DNA from: Lytechinus variegatus
Taxonomy: Eukaryota > Echinodermata > Echinoidea > Temnopleuroida > Toxopneustidae
NCBI RefSeq assembly: GCF_018143015.1
Contig: NC_054757.1
Span: 19,520,285-19,584,284 of the forward strand
DNA: 64,000 nt
Direction: 5' to 3'
Part shown: positions 11,485 through 22,531 of the stretch, in pieces
Position numbering within the stretch: the stretch's first letter is position 1
Layout: every line of letters starts with the position of its first letter
Notes under the pieces: generated by a model
What the model was told of the DNA's origin: nothing
What the model saw: only the letters and a program-made list of their open reading frames with translations
The model's database searches: none
Position numbers and translations under genes: made by a program

Positions 11485-12503
11485 TATCATTACAGTGGGC
11501 TGGTTGTTATATAATCATAGACAAGCCAACGCATCCCGTAAACTGGACATGATTTGTCATTATCGAAGACACTCGCCATACGACATTTCCAATGAAACCT
11601 GCACGTAAGTTCATAAAATATTATTCAGAAATCACTGATTTCCAATTGTACGTTTCAGCATATTTTTCTTTAAATAACAACATACTGATCATGCTGATAT
11701 AGAACGTGGTCTTAATGATCGCCAAAAATAGATCGTAAACAATAGCTCTGCAGCAGGGAAAAAATACTCACTAAAACTTGCACTTAAAATATACTTGGCA
11801 GTGAAACAAAAATAAGTCAAAACACTTGAAGGCCACCAATTTCATAAGATTAAAATCACAAAATGTATGAAAGAAATGCAGACATTGTAATGAATTAAAT
11901 ACGAATACATTCTCAGATTATGATGACGAGTTCATGTTGACGAAATATATACAATCGTTATTTGCATTTACGATCGCGTCATCGGATTAATTCAGACGAC
12001 ACATATGTGATAATATCGATATTGACAGTTCTCATCGTCCATACAATTAAAGATTCCGATATCCTCCACTCTTCCGATACCGATATCTTACATGCTTTGA
12101 TGTGGCGATCGGTGATGAGATGTTACTCCACCATATACGACACCTGTAAACCTTTAAATAAGTGAGTGGCTCAATTTACAGTGGATAAAATATGATATAG
12201 GTTACGGTGTTCGACATGCCACTTTTCACTGGAGCGACCTCTATGGCTTCTCCAATTCCACGTAGAGGGCGCCTCGACAGTGTCTCAAAAGTGTTAATCC
12301 ACCATGGCCTTTGCAGTAGCACTTGGTCCTGTCCTCACCATCGCGTCAACAACCTATGAAGGCTGTAAAGGGCGATACATAACAGCTTCGACCAGAGTTT
12401 GTCGTTCCCTGCGGATTTTTAGCACACGTTTGATCCATTATGTTCGTCTTTCAGCCTCTTGCAACAAGTGTTGTGTTTACCATTTCGAGAGAAGTCCTCT
12501 CCT

Positions 12504-13879
12504 TCAAACGTCACAAGTCCGTTTTGTCTTCACAGTTTTGCTCTTGTATGCAAGAGTCTCCTTGCCGACCCCACTGACATACACGTCAAAAATGTATTTA
12601 GTGCCTGGCTTCAGGCCTGTAACCACTTCTGTCAAAGCGTCTCTTTCTGCTTCTGCACCATTGACCGAGCGACATAACACTTTCTCGCTCTTTTTCCGAT
12701 TCTTCGGTCCATGACAACGGCTATCTTGCCTGATGAGGCTTCTGCTTTTCGGATCTTCCTCCCGCATATACAAACAATATTGTGAAACCTCTTTTGTGCT
12801 TAACCACGCCAGCGTCACTGACGTACACTGTCTTAAGTTTTTGAAAACTCTTATCGTGCTGTCTTTTGGGAGCTGCGGAAAAGGGTACTTTGATGGATTT
12901 GTTGTCGCAAATATTTTATAATCTGTCGGTGTCCGCCTCCTGGTCTTGACTTTTATCAGAAGTTCATCTTCCACATTACGTATGCTGAAATGTTTGAGGG
13001 ATTTCACTGGAGCATCTCGAATCTTCACCCCTTCTCTCCAGATCTCTACCGCAATTTTTTGGGAACATGACTGAATAGTGACATTGACATCCTGGTCACG
13101 CGACTTGCCGCTTACTGGGAATCTGAACTGCTTGATTGAACTCGAGCGTTCTGCCCTGATCGTTCTCAGCCCACCATCTTTTAATCTTATGATCCTACGA
13201 TCGGGAGGTTCGGCGCGGGTATAGATCGACGTTCCAATGTAGGCTACGCTTCGATTAGTAACTTGATCCACGGCAAAGAGGTCAAAGAAGTATCTCGTAG
13301 CTGGATCTAAGTTGGTAATCGTATGCAGGGTCTTTGAGCCGACACATTCAATCACCATATCAGGAGCTTCCTCAGATCTGCTAAGAATAGCCTGTTCTTC
13401 TTGAATCCGCTTCCTAGCCCGACGCATTTCTCTTTCCGAATCGAAGCCAAACCTCGTTTGCGATGACGGGAACGGATTGGAACCGCCACCCGGAACACTG
13501 GCCTGGACACCACACCATGTGTGGTAGTTTCGTCTGGTGTTGATCGCCAGGCAGTATCGAACCGGTTGATGGTAAACCACATCGGAAGGACTCGGCTTCC
13601 ACGCCAACGACACCCGGTTTTTATTGAATGACGTCACATCGACTTGCGGATCACTCGGGAGCTCTGGAAAGAAATGATCCGAATCGGGTGTCGACGTCGC
13701 ATAAATCTGAAAGGACGTCCCTCGTTCAACACTCCGCACCTCTAAGACATAGGTGCACGCTGGAGATGTGTTGGTCATATATTTTCCCGCGTCGTAGCCC
13801 GAATAGCTCTTAAGGATCGTCCCAGGGACAGTTGTAGGCTGCCGTCGAGGGCGCTGTTCGCTTAACTGGTCAGCAGCAC
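12504..13879 (-). CDS. NDNF: NDNF coding exon 3 (terminal, both FN3 units)
   Basis: The acceptor is TATCCGGTTTTCCAG (AG at 13881-13880), with exon sequence from 13879 to the TGA at 12506-12504. It completes codon 108 and encodes residues 109-565. The open frame runs upstream into the intron to 13943, but that extension is intronic because the acceptor and phase fit exon 2. The exon carries a linker with RPRR at 117-120, the first unit with YCLAIN at 216-221, a charged insert at about 236-283, and the second unit ending in KTKRTC at 558-563. Paired cysteines include C217/C230 and C476/C496/C510. Confidence 0.95.
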
Positions 13880-16800
13880 CTGGAAAACCGGATAAAAAGT
13901 AATAATTTGTTGACCATTGTGGGTAAATGTGTGTTTCCAACAATTAAAATGATAAGGAACATTTGTCATATCTAGGCGCAAAGGTGGTCTAGGCAGTGTC
14001 AGCTGTCTGGGCACTACAAAATTTGACGAACTCTTTTTAACTATAAACTTGCTTAATTCAAAGACGATTTGCAAGCTAGTGTGATTTTGGCCCTGATCGA
14101 TGATTCTCAAGGTTGGGTATTTGCACATGTCTATTGGACATGGCTGGGCTTTCATAAAACAGTAGCCAGGAAATTGGATGGCAACCCCGAGATGTACAAT
14201 AAGAGTAACTTTAAGGAAAAGGGGAAAAAGGAGAAGGAAATAATTTGTCCTCGGATGTAGCATAATGCGAAGGGATGTGTGTGGATGGTGTAAACATGGT
14301 AAAGGCATGCGGATCCTTTGCAAACGTTATACATACTTGCATAATTATAAGGGCGCACTTAAAAGGTCCCCTATTTGCTGTGATGGGTCCTCGGTTGTAT
14401 GTTAACGATATCTTAGTTATACTCGATGTATGAGACTCCTATTCAGACGAAAATCGTCCGGCAGAGGCATAATTGAAATAAGTACACATGATATCAATTT
14501 CCGCAATAAATGTACATGTGTGTGTGGGTATGTAGGTGTGTATGGGAAGAAATATTGGGAGCGTGTGTTCGTGTGTGTTTATAAAGAGGAGAAAATTTAC
14601 TTACTGGAACCACTGCCGTCCTCTGGGAGCTCTAGCATTGATAAATTCCATTCTATCCTGGCCGAACAAGGAGTCACCACTATTCGTACCGGAGTATTGT
14701 CTTCTTCAACCGTGAAGAAAAATCTGGACATACAAAATAAATAAATGAAAATTCAATCATATGAGCAATTAATATATTTCTTTATGTTTACACATGAAGG
14801 TGAAAAAAGGAGTGATACAAACTGAGACGGAAACTTCCTTTGCTAAAATGACAGCGGTTCAAAATGTGTCAGGGATTCCGTGTTTGACAATGGCATACGA
14901 CCGCACTTTAAGTCGATGGATTTCAGCTAATTACAATTGTAGGTAACTGTCACCCCCTGAAACTTTTGAAATACATTCAGGAGAATACTAGCTTGGTAAA
15001 GTCTCATGAGGGGATAGCTGTGTCTCGAGTGAGTCTAACCCAGGAAATGAACGGCAAACAGACATGGTTAAAATCGGAACAGAAACACTGTTTCTTTAAA
15101 ACGAAATGGAAATCAAATTTACTACCGGGTATGGAATGTTAAGGAAGAACATGAAGAACATTGCCTAAAATGTCAAGAAAGGTCGTTTCATCCAGTCATG
15201 TACAGACATGATAATAGATGATTGGTGATGTTGGTATATGACTGTTTAATCGTGAAAACTGTCTCCCCCTAACATGTCTAGAGGTACCTCACATTGTACC
15301 AATAGGGATCATCATTTCGTGCTAAATCATTTTGGATCTTTGCCAGAGTGAAGACGGTTGTCATAACCAGAAAAATATGAAATGCAAAATTGGGACAGTA
15401 TGATATAAAAGAAAGTTTTTACAATGTCAACTGGAAGTTTTAAAGGAAAGATGGGGAAGATGGGTTTATCGAAGGAAAAGAACAAAAAAAAAGTGAAAGG
15501 GCATGTAATGTTCATTGCTGTATTTCGGCACGTAGGAGAAGTTGAATTTGAGATTTCGATGTAAAATATAGAGGAAGATGATTTCAATGGGAAAATGGAA
15601 AGTAAAAGATTTTCAAGAGAGAGAGAGAGCGAAGGTGGAGAAAGCATTGGAATCATGCAAGGTAAGGTCAGAAATGATTCAGAGTGTCAAGTTTATTTGT
15701 AAAGCTCGAGAGGTTTATATAGGACTAATTGAGGGTGTGCGTGAGTGTAATATCGATGAGGGTGTGTGTGTGTGTGTGTCTATGATATACGGATGGGGGT
15801 GTCATTCTTTGCGATGTGGATGATAGTGAGTGTGGGTGTGTCATCAACATAGATGAGGGTGTATGTGTATAATATGGAGGGTTGTGGCGCGTGTGTGCAT
15901 GAGGGTGTGCGTATGTGTGTATTATGGATGAGGGTGTGCGCGTGCGCTCATCTTCATCGTAAATCTGACCGCAATGAGCTGACCTTAAAGGCTTAGAGTT
16001 CATCAGCAGTGTAAGCATTACAACAACGACTGTTTAATGGGATGGCAATTTTTTGAAGGATTGATATTGTTATAAGCCCCAAGAAAAATAAACGGAACCC
16101 CCTGGTACAGCTCAAGAGACACACGCGAGAAGGTTGGCTAGAGTTTGTTATGTCTTCTCAGATTATAATGTTGGTCTCTTTTTACAAGGGCCAAGACGAA
16201 TCTGGAGATAGATGGAAATACGAGAAGGTCTCTTTTTAGAGGGAGTAGCGGTAAGGACGGAACTTGTTCGGCGGCAGTGTAGAACAAAGCAAGTGTGATT
16301 GGTCCAAATTAATCATGGTTTCTAATTTTGCGATTATGGATCACTTTTCATAATTCATTGAGGGCAATCTCAGGCCCAAAGTGCAATCTAATTTAAAAAT
16401 CAAAATGGAAAGCCAGCTACACAATCTTCCAGAATGCACATACGAAACAACGAATGTTCCCGAGATTATTTATGCCCGTTTCCCATTCTTAAAACGTTAA
16501 AGAGACAATCGGGTAATCAACTTTTCATATTTCATTTGCCACCAATGATATGCACTGATGAATTGAATATTCAATGATAAAGATCATGTTTCACATATTG
16601 GTAACCATAAACTGAACTACAAATTTACATAGGCCTACTCATTTACCCGGGTTCAGAATATAAGGAAATAAATTTACTTCAAAGGACGTAAGAATGAGAA
16701 GAAAATAGGCCATGTTCAAAATGGCGTACAATGATGGCTACCATTAGTGGCTCTCCATACGGGTTCGCTATAGAGTCAAATCAAACTCGACCTGAGATTA

Positions 16801-17307
16801 ATTTTATATTACGTGCATTATACTTAGGAGATATGAAATTTGAACCAGCCCCACATTACAACATTTCTGTCATGATCTTGTCCCATAAGTATCATCTGGT
16901 CATTGACGTCACTAAGATGCTTTGGATCCTACCACAAGTCGTTAATTGATTATATAGGCGTCCGCCAAATACACTCACTAATATCCTACTATACTGACAT
17001 ACTAAAGTCAACCGAAATATCTAGTTCATAAAAGTTTTAAAAACCACATTATTATTGTCAAGATCATGCCCCCTTTGTGGGATACAACATATTGAATGAC
17101 TTACTTTTTGGTGGTTCCCTGTGCTGCATAGGCTGTCATCTCCCTGCCGTCGGGCAAGAGGCCGTTCTCGTAGAAGAGCTCCGGGTGCCGCCCAGAATCA
17201 CCAGGGGTGTTGCCCGGTAGCCGTTGCGATGGGGAAAGTTTGGCCCGAGACACCAGGAGGAGGAGAGGGAGGAAGAAGGTCAATGGTGGCTTGAATAATG
17301 AGTTCAT
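12504..17307 (-). CDS. NDNF: NDNF, secreted fibronectin type III protein (spliced, 3 coding exons)
   Basis: The spliced product is 565 residues, close to the roughly 568 of vertebrate NDNF. Coding exons are 17105-17307, 14605-14723 and 12504-13879, with introns of 2381 and 725 bp. Domains in order: signal peptide (about 1-22), N-terminal NDNF region with FTVEEDNTP at 71-79 and Cys87, a first beta-sandwich plus FN3 unit (about 130-330), and a second such unit (about 341-560). Hallmarks include VSLAWKPSP at 197-205, YFFDLFAVD at 304-312 and SEKVLC at 505-510. N-glycosylation sequons are at N94, N144, N316 and N373. Vertebrate NDNF is a secreted glycoprotein acting in neuron migration and survival and linked to FGF receptor signalling; the Drosophila orthologue Nord modulates BMP signalling. 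The role in this animal is inferred. No transmembrane segment follows the signal peptide, and there is no frameshift or premature stop. Confidence 0.93.
14605..14723 (-). CDS. NDNF: NDNF coding exon 2
   Basis: This 119-bp exon lies between a TATGTCCAG acceptor (AG at 14725-14724) and a GTAAGT donor at 14604-14599. It completes codon 68 and encodes residues 69-107, including FFFTVEEDNTPVRIVVTPC, the most conserved N-terminal block of NDNF, and LELPEDGSGS. It is not visible as a long open frame. It was found from the phase requirement and family resemblance. Confidence 0.88.
14724..17104 (-). other. NDNF: NDNF intron 1
   Basis: A 2381-bp phase-2 intron (it interrupts codon 68 after two bases). 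Besides the GT-rich minisatellite at 15732-15955 it is ordinary AT-rich DNA. Open frames inside it, including one with CA/GT repeats, do not look coding. Confidence 0.8.
15732..15955 (+). repeat. Degenerate GT-rich minisatellite in NDNF intron 1
   Basis: GATGAGGGTGTGTGTGTGTG-like units recur about six times with variable spacers such as TATTATGG. The unit length is roughly 30 bp and copies are diverged. The pure (GT)n core is near 15762-15779. Confidence 0.75.
17105..17307 (-). CDS. NDNF: NDNF coding exon 1 (start codon and signal peptide)
   Basis: The ATG is at 17305-17307. Residues 1-67 plus two bases of codon 68 are encoded. A hydrophobic stretch (about residues 9-20, LTFFLPLLLLVS) follows a short basic N-terminus, as expected of a secretory signal. 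NGLLPDGREMTAYA then matches the 'IPDGAEISSY' region of vertebrate NDNF in position and style. The exon ends at a consensus donor, GTAAGT, at 17104-17099. This ATG was chosen because it directly precedes the signal peptide and lies 40 bp inside a predicted acceptor. Confidence 0.88.
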
Positions 17308-17347
17308 GACGGCTGCAAACGCAACGGAGATAAGTCCTGGTACCAGA
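17308..17347 (-). other. NDNF: NDNF 5' UTR segment with 3' splice site
   Basis: On the minus strand a pyrimidine-rich run ending TTCTATTCCAG places an acceptor AG at 17349-17348. Forty bases of UTR then lead to the start codon. This predicts at least one upstream non-coding exon at higher coordinates, which I could not locate by eye. Confidence 0.5.
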
Positions 17348-18018
17348 CTGGAATAGAATAAAAAAAAAAAATGTTGATTTTCTTAAAGAACATGAAGAAT
17401 ATTGGGGACACAGCAAAATCAATTTGTCGTGAAGTTTAAGGGAGAACAATACGAAGAACGTGGTGGCCCTGGCAGGTTTCGGGTCCGTAGGAAAAAGTGA
17501 AGTGATTGATCCCAAAGCTAATTCTTAAATTGAATATGTTACCATTGTATGTAACTCAGCAAATCAACTACATGATCAATCGTTAGGTTTTGTGTAACGG
17601 GGACGTGATCGAACAAAATGATTGGAGGGACATGCCATTGTGGAGACACAAGGGTTTGCGTCTGCATATGATCTGCTCAGAATGATCAGGCAACGCAATT
17701 GGACCACCATTTGGTCCCCCATGTCACCAGAACTGTGCCTTGTACTGAACACGATCTCTAACTGACAATACCATACAGGATTCTATGTGTTTTTAGTGCA
17801 AAGGGACTGTATAGGGAATATTTCTAAACGAAATATTGCAGCTTCAATATAATTCATCAATTGAACAGCAATTTGTATTTACATTGACCACAATTTTCTT
17901 AAATAACATGAAGTTCATTAGAGTATAAGGAATGAATTAAAAACAATAAAAACGATCAACACGCAATATATGCCTCTTTCACCCTCCCTGGGTAGCATTC
18001 CCACAACGGTCTCCAAAA

Positions 18019-18404
18019 TTAAAGGCATATGCTAACGTTGTAGAAATTTGATTTAAAAAATATCAAAGAAAAGATGAAATATGTACATGAATGCCTTCCT
18101 GTCAACCTAAAAACTCCAAAACAACAAAAATATTGAAAGAAATCCTTTGATATACGTTATAATGGATGGTTTTGTGTAATTTCTATCGTGCCGATTATAG
18201 TAGAACACATAAGTGTATGGATGAAATTGAGATGGTATTTCCGGTCACTTTATATTTCACTTTTTTTGTAGCACTTAATAATGATTTTCGGACGCGATTT
18301 TTTCTGGGCTTCATTTTTGTAACATATCACAGGTGCAGGTGACAAGTGGGACCTCGCAGCTCAGATTTTTAAAAAGTCAAATCAATGTTAGCAAATACCT
18401 TTAA
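18019..18404. mobile_element. TTAA-flanked MITE, full-length copy A
   Basis: TTAA on both sides encloses termini AGGCATATGCTAACGTTG and, inverted, AGGTATTTGCTAACATTG. The right half, with GATGGTATTTCCGGTCACTT, TTTTTTCTGGGCTTCATTTT and GTAACATATCACAGGTGCAG, is shared with copies at 43652-43837, 50450-50834 and 53388-53766. Length is 386 bp with no open frame. TTAA target duplication is typical of piggyBac and Kolobok elements; the choice between them is open. Confidence 0.8.
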
Positions 18405-18785
18405 TGATGTAAAACTGCTATATGGATACATTCAAATGCTTTTACAGAGATGAAACATTTCTAATATTACATGACAAAGAACATAATTCATTTCAATAAA
18501 TATTAGCACAAGGGAGTGCATTATGAGTCTTTCTTCAATGATAAAGGAGCACAGAGATAGTTGGAGGGCATTAGAAGATGGGACGAAAATCATAGTCATG
18601 CTTTGGGGATTGGACGAGTAAATAAACGGGCTACATGTATAAGCTCTTCGGATTACAAATCACATCTATTCACGCTTCTCACATAAAGGTTGAATAACAC
18701 CCATCCCCCTGTTGGTTGAAATCGAATCCATCAGAATATTGAATGAGAGTAGGATGGGAACTGATTTAACCATCCACAGAAACAT

Positions 18786-18990
18786 GGGGGTGTTTCACAA
18801 AACGTTAAGTATGACTTCGAGTCCTACTCCCGTGTTAAACGCTCACATGATATCGAACGCGGAATTTATACGCAGTAGCGCGCGTCCTCATAGCACGATT
18901 TGACTAATGCTGTAATGCGTTTTATACTGCACATAACTGGGAATTTAAGAGCGACTTAAGTCACACTTAAAAATCTTTGTGAAGCACCCC
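18786..18990. mobile_element. MITE with GGGGTGTTTCACAAA termini
   Basis: The left end is GGGGGTGTTTCACAAAACG followed by TTAAGTATGACTT. The right end, read inverted, is GGGGTGCTTCACAAAGATTT with TTAAGTGTGACTT. Element length is 205 bp. The shorter element at 49561-49692 has a similar style of terminus. No coding capacity. Confidence 0.75.
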
Positions 18991-19189
18991 AGGGTCTATA
19001 TTACATTATTGATGATGTGGTACAATGTGGTTTTAGAGAAGTACGACGATCTATCAGCAAGTCGTGTTTAGACGTGACAAAACCGAACGCGCTCATCTCG
19101 AGAAGTGATAATTAATTCATCTTGAGTGTAAAAATGCACCGAAAGTGCTTTCTCAAGATACCTTGACTCATCGAGTGTCGATACAACGG

Positions 19190-19600
19190 GGAAGACGGAG
19201 AGTGGAAGAGGGAGAGAGAAATGGAATTGGGTGCGTGTGTGTGTGTGCATTTGTGTGTCAGACAGAAAGATACAGAGAATGAAGGAGAGATGAAGAGAAG
19301 ATAGGTAAAGGAGAGTAGAGACGTAGATAACTGAGAGGAAGAAGGTTATTGCGTGAGTATGGATGAATATGTGCGTGTGTATAGATTTATAATGACTTTC
19401 ATGTGTTTTATTTGTGTGTTACCAAATAATTAAAAAGAGACTGCCTGTGCGATCGGATGTAAAAAGGGCGCACGCGCGTGTGTGCGTGGGAGAGAGGGGA
19501 AATTGAGGAAAAGATGCGAGTAACCTTGTGATTGAGAGTGATGGTTTGCTTTGGTGCGCGAACATGTGTGTGTGCGTATAAAAGAGAGGTTGTAGGACTG
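19190..19600 (+). repeat. Low-complexity GT/GA-rich DNA
   Basis: Short tracts of GAGAGA and GTGTGTGTG alternate with unique sequence. Short minus-strand frames here are rich in His, Thr and Arg because of the CA repeats and are not genes. Confidence 0.6.
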
Positions 19601-20504
19601 TTGCATTTCAATTATTAAAAAAAAAATCACTTGATTTGAATTAAAGGAAGAAGAAGGCGAGGTTTTGGAAAGCCCACGAGTAGCAAACAATTAATATTCA
19701 ACAAAGTGTCGGTCAACGTGAACATAAAAGGTAAGAGACGGTGATCGCGTCCTAATAGCATTTCGTAAACGATAAGGACTATCGAGAATACATGAAGATA
19801 TAGGTCAGTGACCGGAGAAACCCTCCTTTCTTTTTTTTGGTAGAATTCGCAAGGTAGGAATAAAATGTATGTCAAGGAGGGGAGTGGTAAAAAATGGGAA
19901 TACATAATACTAAAGTAGATACTCGCGTGACTTATTCGCTTATCTTGCATCCGAGTCCACTTAGGTTGTTTTAACGACACTTTTCCATTATTCATTAATC
20001 TTGTGAGAGTTTTGAAATGATGCATACCTTTTTCCCATCCTCCATCCACTACTTGAAAATCACAGATCTCGACGAATTATCGAAAAGAATCCGAATTCAT
20101 TATAGCCTCATAATTTTCAACAGGTACATAGTTGTCAACAAGCGTCAGCGTGTTTCGAAATATCACCACGTGACCCTGTATTTCGAATAAAGATAATATA
20201 ACTATATCAAGGGGGACCATGCACATCAACTTGGCACGCCCAACTGTGCGATACATTTTCCGCGCAAGGGGAGGCTTAGACGGTTTTGATATAACGCGTC
20301 CATCTGACTCTAAGGGAATTAAGAAGTCGAAACTAAAATCAGCGAATCATATCCGAGTTTTTGAGTGATAAAGACATCATTATAAGATCCATGAACCACT
20401 TCTAGACGATGCTTCATGTTATGGAAGTGCATTTAAGTCTACCATGAACTGTTTTGAAGGAGAAAGTGCAGCCTAGGTAATTCAGTATGACGTGGTAGTA
20501 CAGT

Positions 20505-20665
20505 AGTCAGAAGCAATAGCAGCATCAACAGAAGTAGAAGAAGCAACGTCAGCAGCAGTAAGAGCAGCAATAATAATTATATTAGTAAGAAAAAATAACA
20601 TTCAATGTAGTATTCCGGGAAGTAGAAGTAGCAGCAGCAATAGTAGTAGTAGTAGAAGAAGTAGC

Positions 20666-20732
<67 letters not shown>

Positions 20733-20788
20733 TAGCAGTAGTAGTAGTAGTAGTAGTAGTAGTAGCAGTAGTAGTAGTAGTAGTAGTA

Positions 20789-20838
<50 letters not shown>

Positions 20839-20935
20839 TAGTAGTAGTCAAAGTAGTGGTCTGGTGGAGGTGGTGCCAGTAGTAGAAGTAAAAGAAGAGA
20901 AAAAGTAGATGTAGTATAGTACCAGCAATACTTGC
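20505..20935 (+). repeat. TAG/GCA trinucleotide microsatellite
   Basis: A long array of TAG (AGT) triplets, purest at about 20661-20846 and interrupted by GCA and single-base slips, sits inside a wider AGC/AGA-rich shoulder. The apparent Thr/Leu/Tyr-only frame on the minus strand is an artefact of the repeat. Confidence 0.95.
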
Positions 20936-21152
20936 AATATCATCAGCAGAATACCGGTTTGTAAGACAAACACATAAACATGATAAATGTGAGTATAAGT
21001 TTTCGTATCATTAAACGGATTGGTTTTAGTATAATGATTAGAATTACCATTAGCATCAATTTAAGAATTAATTTCTGTGTTAGTTTTGGCAATAGTGTAA
21101 GAATAACATTGACATAATTATAGCTATATTTTTAAAGCTAAGTAAAGCTATG

Positions 21153-21240
21153 CATATATATTTATATATATATATATATAGACGTAAATGACTCAAGCAT
21201 TGATTCAAGACGTAGCTTCCAAGTATCTTTTATTGGGCTA

Positions 21241-21288
<48 letters not shown>
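21153..21288. repeat. Two TA microsatellites separated by about 60 bp
   Basis: TA-rich arrays at about 21153-21181 and 21244-21288 (about 45 bp of pure TA) flank a short unique spacer containing GACGTAAATGACTCAAGC. Confidence 0.95.
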
Positions 21289-21291
<3 letters not shown>

Positions 21292-21807
21292 GTCGATAGT
21301 GGCCATGGTAATATTGGTGTATAGAAAATCAGAAGCAGATATCATACTATCTGACTGTCACCATCATAGACATCTCTTAAAATGCTCACAGTTTGACCGA
21401 GGAAGAACCTTTCCTAAATTAAATTACAGTCACATGACCTTGCTTATACCACTTAACAGTCAATTCTACAATTTTTATGTTTCATTATTTCGTCACACCA
21501 AAGTGTGATGTCCCACCGAATTACACCCAAAATAGAACAACAGCATAGAGTAAAAACAATGACCTGCTTCCAGCTAGAGTTCACCTTTAAAAGTGACAAA
21601 TATGATGATTATGGTGACCGTGATACTTATGATAAACAGATATGATGAAAACTATTCTACCTCTTCATTTCTTTGTGCAAAAATAGTTTAGAATGTTATA
21701 CAGGTTGATAACAAAAATAATGTACAGAGTATTGTATTTGTGAGTACACAATATTTGGTACGATAAATACATGTTCATCTTGTTAATCTACTTCATTTAA
21801 GTCACTA

Positions 21808-22528
21808 CAGTGCGTATCAAAAAACAGTTTACACTTAGAAAAAAATCATGTAAATTTATACATTCGTAATATCCTGAAGATTTTTCCACATTTTGACATT
21901 GGTACAGATCCATTTAAGCAAACGACGATATAACTGTCGAAAAATATATCCGCTTGAGTGAGCACCACTTACTTTTGATCAGTTTGTGAAAAATGATTTG
22001 CGCAGAATTTTGAAATACTTATGCGAAAAAAAGTAGACCTAAATCATGAAGAACATGTGGAATTTAGCTACTAAAATTGACTAGAAGATATATTTTACCT
22101 TTTTAAAATTGTTTCCTTGCCCATAACACTTCGAAGAGTGCCATTGCGCTCCACTCCACTCCCCACACACCAAGTGTTAACATTTTAATTTGGGTGGCAA
22201 AATTATGACAAAATGCTTGAATGTATCCGTTTTATTTCAATTGACTAAAAGTGCAAGGGAAATGAATGAGAAATGTTTCGCAAGTTAAGTTTGATTTCGC
22301 CTTTTCACATTGACACAGCGTAAAAACGAGCATGTCTGCGCAAACAGATTTCTGCGAGCTTTACAAAAATGGACAGTGCTTACTCAAGTGTAACATTCTG
22401 TTAGACCTTTTACTTTCATTGGATTGATGAGACCCAAACCAAAGAATATATGTGAAAAATCACCCACATGTTGTATATTTTCTAATCCCCAGGGTTTTTT
22501 CAAAGTGTAATTTTTTTGATACGCACTG
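21808..22528. mobile_element. Non-autonomous Tc1/mariner-like transposon, 721 bp
   Basis: The left end CAGTGCGTATCAAAAAACAG and right end, read inverted, CAGTGCGTATCAAAAAAATT are flanked by TA on each side, the signature target duplication of Tc1/mariner elements. Similarity continues inside as TTACACTT. The interior has no transposase frame, so it would need an enzyme in trans. Name and activity are inferred from the termini alone. Confidence 0.85.
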
Positions 22529-22531
22529 TAT

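Noticed and set aside
12304..12714. 136-codon plus-strand frame, and other frames overlapping 12459-13813
   Set aside because: Antisense or out-of-frame shadows of NDNF exon 3 and its 3' UTR.
13880..13943. Upstream extension of the NDNF exon 3 frame, with an in-frame ATG
   Set aside because: It lies before a strong acceptor and does not match NDNF; phase and homology place the join with exon 2.
20582..20851. Thr/Leu/Tyr-only frame on the minus strand
   Set aside because: Direct translation of the TAG trinucleotide array.
20505..20935. CRISPR-like array
   Set aside because: It is a simple trinucleotide repeat with no spacers; the window is eukaryotic.
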